From positions 1 to 41,898 of the IMG/VR virus record IMGVR_UViG_3300043774_000236: a stretch of DNA of 41,898 bases. One strand, given 5' to 3'. This stretch comes from a virus. The position numbers were made by a program, and so were the translations under genes. This document shows, piece by piece, positions 15,609 to 22,704 of this stretch (its first letter is position 1; each line of letters begins with the position of its first letter). The notes below the pieces were generated by a model. The model had not been told where the DNA came from and searched no databases. It saw only the letters and a list, made by a program, of their open reading frames with translations.

Positions 15609-15980
15609 ATGGTTGCTGACGCTCCACTCGCTGCCGCTGCGCCTTTCAATGACATCGCGTCGAAGGTGTCTGCGTTCTTGGTGACGGCTCGCGTGTCTGC
15701 CAGGGACGGTCTGACGTGGGGCGAGTTCGGGATGCTCGTCGCTGCACTCGTGCGACTGACTGTCGAGACGCTGGACTCAACCAAGACGCTGACGGGCGAA
15801 GAGAAGCGAGCCATCGTGCTTGAGGCTGTCGGCGTGCTGTTCGACTCGGTCGCCGTGCTGTGCGTGCCGTATGCGACGTACCCGTTTTGGTACATCGTTC
15901 GCCCAGCCGCTCGCTCGCTGGTCGTCGCTATCGCCGCCGGAACCATTGAGACTCTCCTACCGCTACTGAGGAAAAAGTGA
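15609..15980 (+). CDS. Putative holin
   Basis: This 123-residue protein has an amphipathic N-terminal half and a hydrophobic C-terminal half (AVGVLFDSVAVLCVPYATYPFWYIV and then LVVAIAAGTIETLLPLL), ending in a short basic tail LLRKK. Size, two possible membrane passes and a basic end are holin-like. It begins the cluster of membrane proteins before the peptidase gene. There is no visible Shine-Dalgarno, consistent with leaderless expression. The neighbouring promoter-like element supports timed expression of lysis genes. Confidence 0.5.
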   Translation: MVADAPLAAAAPFNDIASKVSAFLVTARVSARDGLTWGEFGMLVAALVRLTVETLDSTKTLTGEEKRAIVLEAVGVLFDSVAVLCVPYATYPFWYIVRPAARSLVVAIAAGTIETLLPLLRKK

Positions 15981-16531
15981 TTACAGCGTTACTCATCGCG
16001 TTCGCTGCCTACGTGCTCGCGGGCAAGCAGATAACCGAGAAGGTGCAGGCGTGGTACGCCACGGCACACATGCCAACCATCGACGGCAAGCACGTCGCCG
16101 CCGTGGCGTTGCTCGTGGCTGCGGTGATTGCGTTCGCACCAAGCCGGCAGGCACCAGCACCAAGCCCGGCACCAGTGCCGCCGGATGCGTTCTCGCTTCG
16201 CGGCAAGTTTGTCGGCCCGACTGCCGCAGAAGATTCTTCGATCATGGCAGAACTCTGCGGCTCTCTCGCAGATTGCATCGAGTACGACGGAAAGAACGAC
16301 CAACGGCTGAAGACGGGCGTCGCGTTTGACGACCTGCGGATTGCCGCCCGCGAGATGCGTTGCAAGGGCGAGAGCATCGGTGCTCGCCAGCCGCAAGTGA
16401 GGGATGCCGTCCACAAGTTTTTGGATGACGCCGTGGGCTCGTCTGGCGGTCCTGTGACGCCCGAGAGCCGTGCGGCGTGGGTCTCTGCACTCCGTGACCT
16501 GTCGAGGGCTGCTGCCGATGTCACGCGCTGA
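15977..16531 (+). CDS. Membrane protein of the lysis region
   Basis: The protein has 184 residues, with a GTG start overlapping the previous TGA. It has two hydrophobic segments (residues 2-16 and 38-54, the second HVAAVALLVAAVIAFA), a Pro/Ala linker (APAPSPAPVPP) and a soluble C-terminal domain of about 115 residues containing Cys pairs (AELCGSLADCIEYDGK and MRCKGESIG). The anchor, Pro linker and soluble domain arrangement would suit a spanin-like or periplasmic accessory protein. No family is recognised. Confidence 0.5.
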   Translation: MITALLIAFAAYVLAGKQITEKVQAWYATAHMPTIDGKHVAAVALLVAAVIAFAPSRQAPAPSPAPVPPDAFSLRGKFVGPTAAEDSSIMAELCGSLADCIEYDGKNDQRLKTGVAFDDLRIAAREMRCKGESIGARQPQVRDAVHKFLDDAVGSSGGPVTPESRAAWVSALRDLSRAAADVTR

Positions 16532-16823
16532 TCGATGGTCACTTTCTGCCGTATCCTTCGTCGTCGTAATGGCGATTCTCGGCGTGCTGGTCGAGCGTGC
16601 CACTCGCCGCACGGCTGACGCCATTGACGCACGGTTTGGCTACACGCCTGATCCTGTCGGTACGCGACAGTTTCTTGCTGAACTGGACCAGCCGCTTTTC
16701 TCTGACGCTGCAAAGACGTCATGCAGAAGGCGCAGCAGAAGGACACGTTTCTTTATCGCCACGCCGACCGGGCACACCGTGAGGTCTACGGCAAGCCATT
16801 CGGCCCGTGGAAGCAGGGGATAG
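16518..16823 (+). CDS. Membrane-anchor ORF overlapping the peptidase gene (possible N-terminus of it)
   Basis: An ATG at 16518 gives 101 residues. Residues 8-26 (SLSAVSFVVVMAILGVLV) form one membrane segment, followed by a linker TADAIDARFGYTPDPVGTRQFLAELDQPLFSDAAK. After this the frame turns into Arg/Ser-rich nonsense while the -1 frame reads DVMQKAQQKDTFLYRHADR, the beginning of the peptidase. Removing one base near 16710 would fuse an N-terminal anchor to the peptidase. Either this is a short separate gene or the front of a frameshifted single gene. Confidence 0.5.
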   Translation: MSRADRWSLSAVSFVVVMAILGVLVERATRRTADAIDARFGYTPDPVGTRQFLAELDQPLFSDAAKTSCRRRSRRTRFFIATPTGHTVRSTASHSARGSRG

Positions 16824-17650
16824 GTGACTGCGTAAGCTTTGGTTGGTCGATGGGAAGTTACGTCGGGCAGTGTGTGGATTGGGCAGAAGGCGAATTGCCC
16901 GAGCCGCCGAAGCTTGTGGCGACCGAAGCGATCTACAGTGGATCAAGGACCGCCGGGCGTCTACCGCCGGTCAGCCAGGCGGGCTACTCAGACGGCTCCT
17001 ACGGTGGTGCAGCTGCACGCTGGGTGGCAGGGAAGTGTAAAGACCCGAGCGTAGGCGGCATCCTCTTTCGCCAGCAGTATCCCGGTGCCGATCTGACAAC
17101 GTACAACCCGAGCCGTGCGAAGGAGTGGGGAAACCTTTTGTGCGGTGGCGGGCAAGTGGGCCTTGCCCTTGCAAAGCTTGCAAACAAGCACACAGCCAAG
17201 AACGTCGCGCTTGTTCGCACGTTTGATGAGGCGGCGGCGAGCATCGAGTCAGGCTATCCAGTGCCGGTCTGCTCTGGCGTTGGCTTCTCGTCGCAGCGAG
17301 ACGCTGACGGCTTCGCACCTCGAAGCGGATCGTGGGCGCACTGCATGTGCTTTATCGGCGTGCGGTATGCCAAGAACGAGGGCAAGCGTGACGGGCTGCT
17401 CTGCATCAATTCTTGGGGCGTGTTCAATGCTGGTCCGAAGTGGCCCGCCGATCAGCCTGACGGCTCTTTCTGGGTGAGCCGCGAGACGGTTGACGCGATG
17501 CTCTCGGGGCAAGACTCCTTCAGCATCTCGGGCGTGAACTTCCGCTATCGGAATCTGGATCACGGCAACTGGCTGCAACCTGTCCCTCCAGAGGCTCGCA
17601 CGCCGTCGCCAGCTCGGCTCATCGCAGACACGTTCCATCTCGCACAGTAG
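16721..17650 (+). CDS. Papain-like (C1-type) cysteine peptidase, lysis region
   Basis: The protein has 309 residues. The papain catalytic set is recognisable: the oxyanion Gln and nucleophile in KQGIGDCVSFGWS (Q32, C37), the His in GSWAHCMCFIGV near residue 207, and the Asn in CINSWGVFNAGP near 228. The INSWG motif is diagnostic of C1 peptidases. Located right after holin-like and membrane genes, and with no muramidase, amidase or lytic transglycosylase elsewhere in the window, it is a candidate for cleaving peptide cross-links or a proteinaceous envelope at lysis. It could instead act during virion maturation or entry. No signal peptide is present unless the upstream 16518 segment is fused to it. 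Confidence 0.75.
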   Translation: MQKAQQKDTFLYRHADRAHREVYGKPFGPWKQGIGDCVSFGWSMGSYVGQCVDWAEGELPEPPKLVATEAIYSGSRTAGRLPPVSQAGYSDGSYGGAAARWVAGKCKDPSVGGILFRQQYPGADLTTYNPSRAKEWGNLLCGGGQVGLALAKLANKHTAKNVALVRTFDEAAASIESGYPVPVCSGVGFSSQRDADGFAPRSGSWAHCMCFIGVRYAKNEGKRDGLLCINSWGVFNAGPKWPADQPDGSFWVSRETVDAMLSGQDSFSISGVNFRYRNLDHGNWLQPVPPEARTPSPARLIADTFHLAQ

Positions 17651-17658
17651 GAGTTTCT

Positions 17659-17886
17659 ATGTCGTTGCTCTTGTGGCTCGCATTCGGTGCCGTCGCTGGC
17701 GGTATCGCCAAGTGGGTGATGCCGGGACGCTGCCCTGACGGCTGGGTGCCGACCATCGGGCTCGGCATCGTCGGCTCGCTCGCTGGCGGTCTTCCGTTTG
17801 GCGATGCTCCTGCTGGTCTCATCGGCAGCGTGATCGGTGCCTGCGTCGTGATGTTCCTGTACTCGCTGTGGAGCGTGGACCGATGA
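17659..17886 (+). CDS. GlsB/YeaQ/YmgE (transglycosylase-associated) family membrane protein
   Basis: The protein has 75 residues with the Gly-rich three-helix pattern of the family: LAFGAVAGGIAKWVMPGR, then TIGLGIVGSLAGG, then LIGSVIGACVVMFLYSLW. Preceded by AGGAGTTTCT before the ATG. These small proteins are common stress-related inner membrane proteins in bacteria. In a lysis region it could serve as an alternative holin or a membrane-remodelling factor. It overlaps the next ORF by ATGA. Confidence 0.8.
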   Translation: MSLLLWLAFGAVAGGIAKWVMPGRCPDGWVPTIGLGIVGSLAGGLPFGDAPAGLIGSVIGACVVMFLYSLWSVDR

Positions 17887-18143
17887 CCAAAAGAGAAATC
17901 CAATCCGCCGTCGTCGTGGGCCTGGTTGCCGTGATGCTTACTTGGTGGGCAGCGACATCGGATTACTCGCCCGTGAAGCCTGAGCCCGCCCGCCCGGTCC
18001 TGCGGTTGATTCAGCGGCTCGCCCGCCTTGGGCTGTGGGCGATGATGTTTGCCGAGCCGCCACCGGCAGAGCAGGCGTACGTCGTCCACGCTCGCGTCGA
18101 TGCCGATGGGCACAGAGTTCTCAACCACGGGCAAGGATGGTGA
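17883..18143 (+). CDS. Small membrane protein
   Basis: The protein has 86 residues, starting in an ATGA overlap. A hydrophobic segment at 8-24 (SAVVVGLVAVMLTWWAA) precedes a Pro-rich stretch and a second moderately hydrophobic segment (LGLWAMMFAEPPPAEQ). It belongs to the membrane protein run 15609-18455. No family is recognised; a spanin or antiholin role is possible but unsupported. Confidence 0.5.
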   Translation: MTKREIQSAVVVGLVAVMLTWWAATSDYSPVKPEPARPVLRLIQRLARLGLWAMMFAEPPPAEQAYVVHARVDADGHRVLNHGQGW

Positions 18144-18146
18144 CGC

Positions 18147-18455
18147 ATGTGGCAATGGCTGCTATCCGTACTGGCGTCGCTCGCCGCTGACCCGGCACAG
18201 ATTGACCGAGAGGCTCCCAGAGCCTCGGCGGCTGTGTCGGCAGCGTATGCCGTGACGGCTGTCGAAAAGGCTCCACAGCCCACGCCAGAGCCGCCCAAGC
18301 CGGGATGCTGCACCGACTGTGGCGGGCGAGGCTACATCGTCCACGGCGACGGGCACCGGACTGCTTGCCCGTGCCCAGCGACGTGCCGCTGTAAAAACCC
18401 GCCCGGCGCGTCGCTCACGCCTGCTGCACCTGCTCGGCCTGCGGGCGGGAGGTGA
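18147..18455 (+). CDS. Small secreted or zinc-binding protein with DnaJ-like Cys motif
   Basis: The protein has 102 residues. The N-terminus MWQWLLSVLASLAADPA resembles a signal sequence. The centre carries CCTDCGGRGYIVHGDGHRTACPCPATCRC, with a C-x-x-C-G-G-x-G half motif as in DnaJ zinc fingers and further Cys pairs that could bind one or two zinc ions. Pro-rich linkers flank it. It is coupled to neighbours by short gaps and a GTGA overlap. Function is unknown. Confidence 0.5.
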   Translation: MWQWLLSVLASLAADPAQIDREAPRASAAVSAAYAVTAVEKAPQPTPEPPKPGCCTDCGGRGYIVHGDGHRTACPCPATCRCKNPPGASLTPAAPARPAGGR

Positions 18456-18835
18456 CGGTGAGTGACGCGCCGGCTGGGATGCTGCCGCACCTCCGCAGCC
18501 GGTTGCGTGCTGAAGTTGGGCCACGAGCCGTCAAGGCTGGGCGTGCGTTCGATGAGTTCGTGGACGCTGTCTGTCGCTGCTGGAATTGCGAGCACTGGAC
18601 GAAGCTGGCACGCTCGCAGCCCGAGTCGGAAATGGCTGCGGTGAAAGACGCCAAGGTGCTGATCGCCAAAGTACGCGAGGACGTCGAGGCTATGTGGGGC
18701 GACTCGCCAGAACTGAAGGCACTCTACTCGGACGTCGGCACTGACGCCGTCGAGTCGTTCGCTCGCCTCTGGTTTGAGAGCATGACAAATCGCACATGGA
18801 TGAGGCAGGCGTGCCGGGAATCCCGAAAGGCTTGA
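18452..18835 (+). CDS. Hypothetical protein
   Basis: The protein has 127 residues if it starts at the GTG at 18452, or 125 from the GTG at 18458, which sits better behind the GGGAGG at 18447. It is helical and charged, with a C-W-N-C motif (CRCWNCEHWTKLARS) and a helix AVKDAKVLIAKVREDVEAMW. It ends RESRKA just before the next gene. No family is recognised. Confidence 0.5.
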   Translation: MTVSDAPAGMLPHLRSRLRAEVGPRAVKAGRAFDEFVDAVCRCWNCEHWTKLARSQPESEMAAVKDAKVLIAKVREDVEAMWGDSPELKALYSDVGTDAVESFARLWFESMTNRTWMRQACRESRKA

Positions 18836-18857
18836 CACCCTCGCCAGACTTGCACGC

Positions 18858-19250
18858 ATGGGCGAGGTTCAGCGATCACTACTGAGCGATGACGAGTTGC
18901 CGCCGCCGAAGGGGCAGAAGCGACGCATGCCTGAGCGTCTGTCCCCACAGATGCGGAAGTGGCTGACCAAGCTGGCTCGCGTCGGTGCTCGCATCACTTG
19001 GACGATTGAACTGCTCTACGATCCGAGCAAGGGCGGGCAGGGCGAGTTGTGCCAGAGGGCACGGGCTGGCGATCACACGCTCGTGCTGGACACGGTGCGT
19101 GAGGTTGAGCACCGAGCCGCTACGCTGGCAGAGGACATCGAGGTGTTCATGACACCACCGCAGAAGTTGCCCGCAGAGCCAGGGCATCCGCTGCGAGTCG
19201 AAGCGATGGCACGGCGGCAGCTGGCGAAGATGCACATCTTCGACGGCTAG
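18858..19250 (+). CDS. Hypothetical protein, end of the late plus-strand unit
   Basis: The protein has 130 residues. A basic stretch (PKGQKRRMPERLSPQMRKWLTKL) is followed by amphipathic helices. It is the last plus-strand gene before the minus-strand arm. Its TAG (19248-19250) shares the palindrome CTAG with the stop of the convergent gene, leaving no room for a terminator. No function is recognised. Confidence 0.55.
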   Translation: MGEVQRSLLSDDELPPPKGQKRRMPERLSPQMRKWLTKLARVGARITWTIELLYDPSKGGQGELCQRARAGDHTLVLDTVREVEHRAATLAEDIEVFMTPPQKLPAEPGHPLRVEAMARRQLAKMHIFDG

Positions 19251-19795
19251 GCGAGGCGGTCCAACAGCTTACGGAGCGTGGCGGCTGTCTGGTCATCCGG
19301 CACATAAGCCGTCCGCAGCCGCGCCTCGGCGCGATAGAGCGACGCCCGCTCCTCGTCGGTGAGCCGCAGACGCTCGATCTCGCAAGCAGCCTGATCCATC
19401 AACGCCTGAGTCTCCGCCCTGTCCGCAAACTGCTCGCACCACCGTGTCAGACGCACCGCGATGTCGTCGCCGTGAGTGAATTGCACCGTTGTATTTCCGG
19501 CTGGCGGATCGGAGGCTCTTACCCGATTGCCATCTGAGTGACTGCCGTCACTGCCTGCTGACGGAACAGCGTTGTTTTGCGTGGCGATCTCTGCCTCCAA
19601 CGCCTTAAACGCCGCAATGGCTTCGTCGTTGTTGTATTCATCGCCGTCGGATTGAATGAAAAACGCATCTTCAAGAGCAACAAGCACGGAGAAAAGAACA
19701 TCCGATGAAATGCAGTGTCTATCGGCGTGGGCGACGATTGCACGCAGCCTTTCTGCTTGAGTCATAAACCCTTCTGGCAATTGATTGTCTGTCAT
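19247..19795 (-). CDS. Hypothetical protein of the minus-strand arm
   Basis: The start is placed at 19795 because a GAGGG lies six bases upstream; an earlier ATG at 19810 would place it inside the protein. The 182-residue protein is acidic and helical. Near its end DQAACEIERLRLTDEERASLYRAE resembles the EIERLR and LTDEEQEAI segments of the gene at 20075, so the two share a short accessory-protein motif common in phages. Function is unknown. Confidence 0.6.
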   Translation of the reverse strand: MTDNQLPEGFMTQAERLRAIVAHADRHCISSDVLFSVLVALEDAFFIQSDGDEYNNDEAIAAFKALEAEIATQNNAVPSAGSDGSHSDGNRVRASDPPAGNTTVQFTHGDDIAVRLTRWCEQFADRAETQALMDQAACEIERLRLTDEERASLYRAEARLRTAYVPDDQTAATLRKLLDRLA

Positions 19796-19979
19796 TTCGA
19801 CCCTCTGCATTTCATGGACAACCGCAGTTCCTTCCGGCGAGCGTCCAATTTTGATCGCTCCGATTGTAGCCGCGACATCCGCTTTTCGTTAGTTTGCACA
19901 AGGATGCACGCCATCGCTTGGTCTAGCCAACAAATGCCGCGATCCAATTGCGCAAGCCGCTTTCGGCAAGACTTTTCAA

Positions 19980-20052
19980 TTGAGAGGCCGCGACTCGAAC
20001 GCGGGCCTTTGGCGTTCCTGCCAATGTGCTGCACCACCTACACCACCCCTCA
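19980..20052 (-). tRNA. tRNA-like sequence with an abnormal anticodon loop (possible pseudo-tRNA or attachment site)
   Basis: On the minus strand the 73 bases fold as a cloverleaf: acceptor TGAGGGG with CCTCTCA, D arm GTGT with GCAC and a GG-containing loop, and a perfect T arm CCGCG-TTCGAGT-CGCGG, then a discriminator A. The anticodon arm TTGGC-AGGAAC-GCCAA pairs well but its loop has six bases and no U33, so no normal anticodon can be assigned. No CCA is encoded. The D arm and acceptor are reminiscent of tRNA-Gln. It may be a decayed phage tRNA, or a tRNA-derived attachment site, being in the same arm as the integrase about 1.3 kb away. The rest of the 19796-20074 gap shows nothing else clear. 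Confidence 0.5.
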
Positions 20053-20074
20053 TAAATACATTGCTTCTGTCAGT

Positions 20075-20377
20075 TTATTTAGATTGATCGCGTGCTCTTT
20101 TGAGTAGCGACCGGAAAACCATTTCGTCTTTTGCTCGCAGCGAAGAGTATTCCACAAGAAGCTCAATCGCCTCTTGCTCCTCGTCGGTGAGCGTGAAGTT
20201 CAAGCTGCAATGCTGCGTGACCGTGCCGCGAACGTGCGGGCACACCGTTTCGCAGGCCGCTGATGAACCGTTTCGCAGCCGCTCAATCTCGGCGGCGGCT
20301 TCGTGCATCATCCCTACTCGAAGATCGTACGTCAGCCCATGCGACCAGTGGCGTAGACGATGAACGATGTCAGTCAT
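20075..20377 (-). CDS. Small hypothetical phage protein (IERLR motif)
   Basis: The protein has 100 residues: MTDIVHRLRHW, then HEAAAEIERLRNGS, a Cys/His pair region and FTLTDEEQEAIELLVEYSS. A GAGGG five bases before the ATG supports this start. The IVHRLR and AA.EIERLR segments recur in many small phage early proteins of unknown role. It is likely co-transcribed with 20413 or from its own upstream AT-rich region. Confidence 0.65.
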   Translation of the reverse strand: MTDIVHRLRHWSHGLTYDLRVGMMHEAAAEIERLRNGSSAACETVCPHVRGTVTQHCSLNFTLTDEEQEAIELLVEYSSLRAKDEMVFRSLLKRARDQSK

Positions 20378-20412
20378 TCTGCCCTCAGTTTTTTTGCAAT
20401 AAATCTTGACAC

Positions 20413-20625
20413 TCAGTCATCGAGCAAACCTGGCCGATCTCTGAGCATCTCGCGTATCCCCTCCAAGTGCCGCCTCGTCTCCGCTGACGGCTCGCCGTGT
20501 TTGAGGACTCCACGACAATACTGGTCAACCTGCCAGATCGCCGATTTGGCGTCAGCGCCCTGCATGGCGGCGTTGAGCTCGGTCTGCTCGTCGGGCAGGC
20601 GGAAGCGGATGATGACGTGAGGCAT
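20413..20625 (-). CDS. Small hypothetical phage protein
   Basis: The start at 20625 gives 70 residues beginning MPHVIIRFRLPDEQTELNAA, followed by AIWQVDQYCRGVLKHG and a helical end. This IRFRLPDEQ.E pattern is familiar from small accessory proteins of many unrelated phages. A longer frame to 20715 exists but its extra residues look non-coding. Function is unknown. The region 20626-20784 downstream of the next gene shows no convincing feature. Confidence 0.65.
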   Translation of the reverse strand: MPHVIIRFRLPDEQTELNAAMQGADAKSAIWQVDQYCRGVLKHGEPSAETRRHLEGIREMLRDRPGLLDD

Positions 20626-20784
20626 TCCAGATTCCAGAAAGTGGAACGCCGCCCGGCTGGGTCGGCGACACGGGTTATATGTCCGCTGCCTGCCAGCCGG
20701 GCGACGTATGGGCATTGTGGTGAGGGCGTCAAGTGTGCCGAAACCTCGGTCGTTGGGAATAAGAGTCGAGGTTTCGTCACAGGG

Positions 20785-21219
20785 TCACTGACCGCCCGTG
20801 ACGTACTTACGCCCTGACGCTTCCTGCTCTTCGTGCAGCATGCGGATGATGTCCGACCGTATCGTGCTCTTCTTTGTGCCAGCCTCTTCTCGGAGTAGCT
20901 CAAGAAACAATTTCTTGTCCATGCAATCGTCTGTCAGGTGAACGTCTCTGCCAGAGATTTCGCAGTTAGGTGGATGCTTTGCCATCCTCACGGCGTCAAT
21001 GACGATGTTTGCGTCAACGAATCGGAAGTCTACGTCAAGCCGTGGCCGCACTTTCCGTGGTCGCTTCGTGGCTGGCAGCCCACGGACGTAGCCGAAGTCT
21101 TGGCGTATCTCTGTCTGAGGCGTAAAGCCCTCAAGGGTGCGGCGACCGCAAGAAATCACCCATGATTCGTTCTTCGTCCATACGATTCCAGTTCCGGCTA
21201 ACCAAGAAAGCAGCGACAT
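20785..21219 (-). CDS. Hypothetical protein of the lysogeny arm
   Basis: The start at 21219 has a GGAGG nine bases upstream; it gives 144 residues. N-terminal SLLSWLAGTGIVWTKNESWVISCGRR is followed by a basic segment (ATKRPRKVRPRLDVDF) and a charged helical C-terminus (KKLFLELLREEAGTKKSTIRSDIIRMLHEEQEASG). It lies just downstream of the integrase on the same strand, a usual place for lysogeny or immunity functions, but no HTH is evident. Confidence 0.5.
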   Translation of the reverse strand: MSLLSWLAGTGIVWTKNESWVISCGRRTLEGFTPQTEIRQDFGYVRGLPATKRPRKVRPRLDVDFRFVDANIVIDAVRMAKHPPNCEISGRDVHLTDDCMDKKLFLELLREEAGTKKSTIRSDIIRMLHEEQEASGRKYVTGGQ

Positions 21220-21277
21220 TGCACAGTCCCTCCGATTGGGGATGCTACCGCCGTGCAATGCCGCTGGCTAGTTGGCG

Positions 21278-22195
21278 TCACGCCGCGGGCGGCTCGTCCT
21301 TTCTGGCGTCTAGGTCGAGCTTCGGCAGGCAGTCGAGCGCCCTCTTGGCTTGGGTAATCCTTGGGTCTAGGTAATGCTGCCGCGTCATCTCTGGCGAGGC
21401 GTGCCCGAGGTGCTCGGTAGCGTCACCGCCGCCAAGTGCCACGTAGCTGGCAGAGGACTTCCGCAGCCGGTGAAAGCCTGTGCCACGCACGCCGGCCCGC
21501 CGGCACAGCAGTCTCAGACTAGGCCAGAGCGAGTGATAGGCACGATCCCAACGCCACACCAGAGCCTCGGGCGATCCTGCCTGAACCCGCATCATGTCAG
21601 ACAGGTCAGGCGTGATGGCTCGCTGGATGTCGGTGCAGCGTCCCTTGCGGGTCTCTGCTCGAAACAGGAGCGTCTGCCCGTCTAGGTCAACATCCTTCCA
21701 GCGGATCTCAAGCAGCGGAGAAATACGTTCGCCGCTGCACCAAGCAGCGTAGATGATTGTGCTCCACCACCAGGCGGCTGGCTTGCCGTCAATGTTGCCG
21801 ATCCGCTGCTTAGCCAGCCTGATGAGCCGCGAGACCTCATCGACGGTGTACGCCTGCGGGGCGTGGCGAATCTTCCGCATCCGTGGCAGGGACAGGAACT
21901 CGACGTCTGTGCCGTCTGAACGCTTCAGACGCTTCTTGGCGGCCCAGTTAGCCAAGGCGGTCAGTTGGGACTTGTCCTTCGCCACCGAGGCGGCAGAGGG
22001 CTTGCCACGCTTCCGTGGCGTGGCTGCACGCCATCGAAGGAATCCGGCGACGATGAGATCGTCAATGTCGTCAATCGTCGGCTCGTGGCCGATGCACTCG
22101 GCAAATCGGTCAAGCGTGTGGCCGTAGAGCACCACCGTTCTGTCAGTCAGGTTTTGAAGAATCGCGTATCTGTTCAGCACATCTCTCAGCGTCAT
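21278..22195 (-). CDS. int: Tyrosine recombinase / phage integrase
   Basis: The start at 22195 (MTLRDVLNRYAILQNLT) gives 305 residues, with AAGAAGGA upstream; longer frames would start before the predicted promoter. Residues 1-105 form the SAM-like core-binding domain. The catalytic residues are all visible: R157 in SGERISPLL, K184 in TRKGRC, H242 and R245 in GFHRLRKSS, H265 in HLGHAS and the nucleophile Y275 in QHYLDPR. It integrates phage DNA at a host attachment site and makes the phage temperate. It is transcribed away from the early genes, from a promoter overlapping short direct repeats. Confidence 0.95.
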   Translation of the reverse strand: MTLRDVLNRYAILQNLTDRTVVLYGHTLDRFAECIGHEPTIDDIDDLIVAGFLRWRAATPRKRGKPSAASVAKDKSQLTALANWAAKKRLKRSDGTDVEFLSLPRMRKIRHAPQAYTVDEVSRLIRLAKQRIGNIDGKPAAWWWSTIIYAAWCSGERISPLLEIRWKDVDLDGQTLLFRAETRKGRCTDIQRAITPDLSDMMRVQAGSPEALVWRWDRAYHSLWPSLRLLCRRAGVRGTGFHRLRKSSASYVALGGGDATEHLGHASPEMTRQHYLDPRITQAKRALDCLPKLDLDARKDEPPAA

Positions 22196-22225
22196 TGTTG
22201 TCGTCCTTCTTGTGTAGAAGGGCAT

Positions 22226-22252
22226 AGTATACAGCGGTGTACAGGTGTACAA
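22226..22252 (-). promoter_or_regulatory. Integrase promoter with tandem GGTGTACA operator-like repeats
   Basis: On the minus strand TATACT (22226-22231) is a good -10 and TTGTAC (22247-22252) a possible -35, spacer 15. The spacer holds the tandem 8-bp repeat GGTGTACA at 22236-22243 and 22244-22251 (plus-strand sense), with a related GTATACA just before. Repeats inside a promoter spacer suggest a repressor or excisionase-type regulator binds here. Confidence 0.5.
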
Positions 22253-22369
22253 GGGAGGTAGTCCCGCCCTCTCCGCTAAACATCCGCCCGGTAGCCATCC
22301 TAAAGCTGCCGGGTGGGCGGGGCAACGAGCGGGATGGGAATCGGTGAGGACTGGAAATCTGGCGTAAGT

Positions 22370-22397
22370 TTGACCAAGTAACGATGGCTGGTAGTAT
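22370..22397 (+). promoter_or_regulatory. Early rightward promoter (leaderless)
   Basis: TTGACC at 22370-22375, a 16-base spacer and TAGTAT at 22392-22397 form a sigma-70-type promoter. The predicted start is at about 22404, the ATG itself. Divergent from the integrase promoter 120 bases away, so 22226-22397 is the likely genetic switch region. Confidence 0.55.
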
Positions 22398-22403
22398 GGG
22401 GGT

Positions 22404-22685
22404 ATGGTCTGCATGACACAGAAGATAGATGGCGGCGAATACCTCACGGTGGCGGAAGCCGTTGAGGTGATGGGATGCTCTGAAGGCTGGGTGCGAACCC
22501 TGCTGGGAGAGGGCAAAATCAAGGGCGCTCGCCGCATCGGACAGCGTGTCTGGCTAATCCCGGCAGCTGCGGCTCGCGAGGTTCGAGACGGCTTAAGCAC
22601 GCGGTCAGGCGGCAAGAAGCACTTGGCAAAGCGGCCAGTGTCCAGCCGCAAGAAAGCCAAGAAGCCAGCCGCCAATCGGAAGTAG
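22404..22685 (+). CDS. MerR-like helix-turn-helix protein (excisionase or regulator)
   Basis: The protein has 93 residues (90 if the ATG at 22413 is used). Residues 12-60 form an excisionase/MerR-type winged HTH: GEYLTVAEAVEVMGCSEGWVRTLLGEGKIKGARRIGQRVWLIP. A long Lys/Arg tail (GKKHLAKRPVSSRKKAKKPA) probably adds non-specific DNA binding. Lying directly divergent from the integrase it is a good candidate for the directionality factor or an early/lysogeny regulator. No Shine-Dalgarno is visible and the promoter -10 ends six bases before the ATG. Confidence 0.75.
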   Translation: MVCMTQKIDGGEYLTVAEAVEVMGCSEGWVRTLLGEGKIKGARRIGQRVWLIPAAAAREVRDGLSTRSGGKKHLAKRPVSSRKKAKKPAANRK

Positions 22686-22704
22686 GGTTTTCCTGCGGAA
22701 AACC
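22686..22704 (+). terminator. Perfect hairpin after the HTH gene
   Basis: GGTTTTCC-TGC-GGAAAACC is a perfect 8-bp hairpin starting right after the TAG at 22683-22685. There is no T-run immediately after it, so it is either a weak or factor-dependent terminator or a protein-binding palindrome in front of the next promoter. Confidence 0.4.

Noticed and set aside
20626-20784. Gene or RNA in the gap between minus-strand genes
   Set aside because: The overlapping frames on both strands are Arg/Pro-rich and lack ribosome sites; no strong inverted repeat was seen.
22686-22704. Classical rho-independent terminator
   Set aside because: The stem is perfect but no T-run follows on either strand, so I list it only as a low-confidence hairpin.
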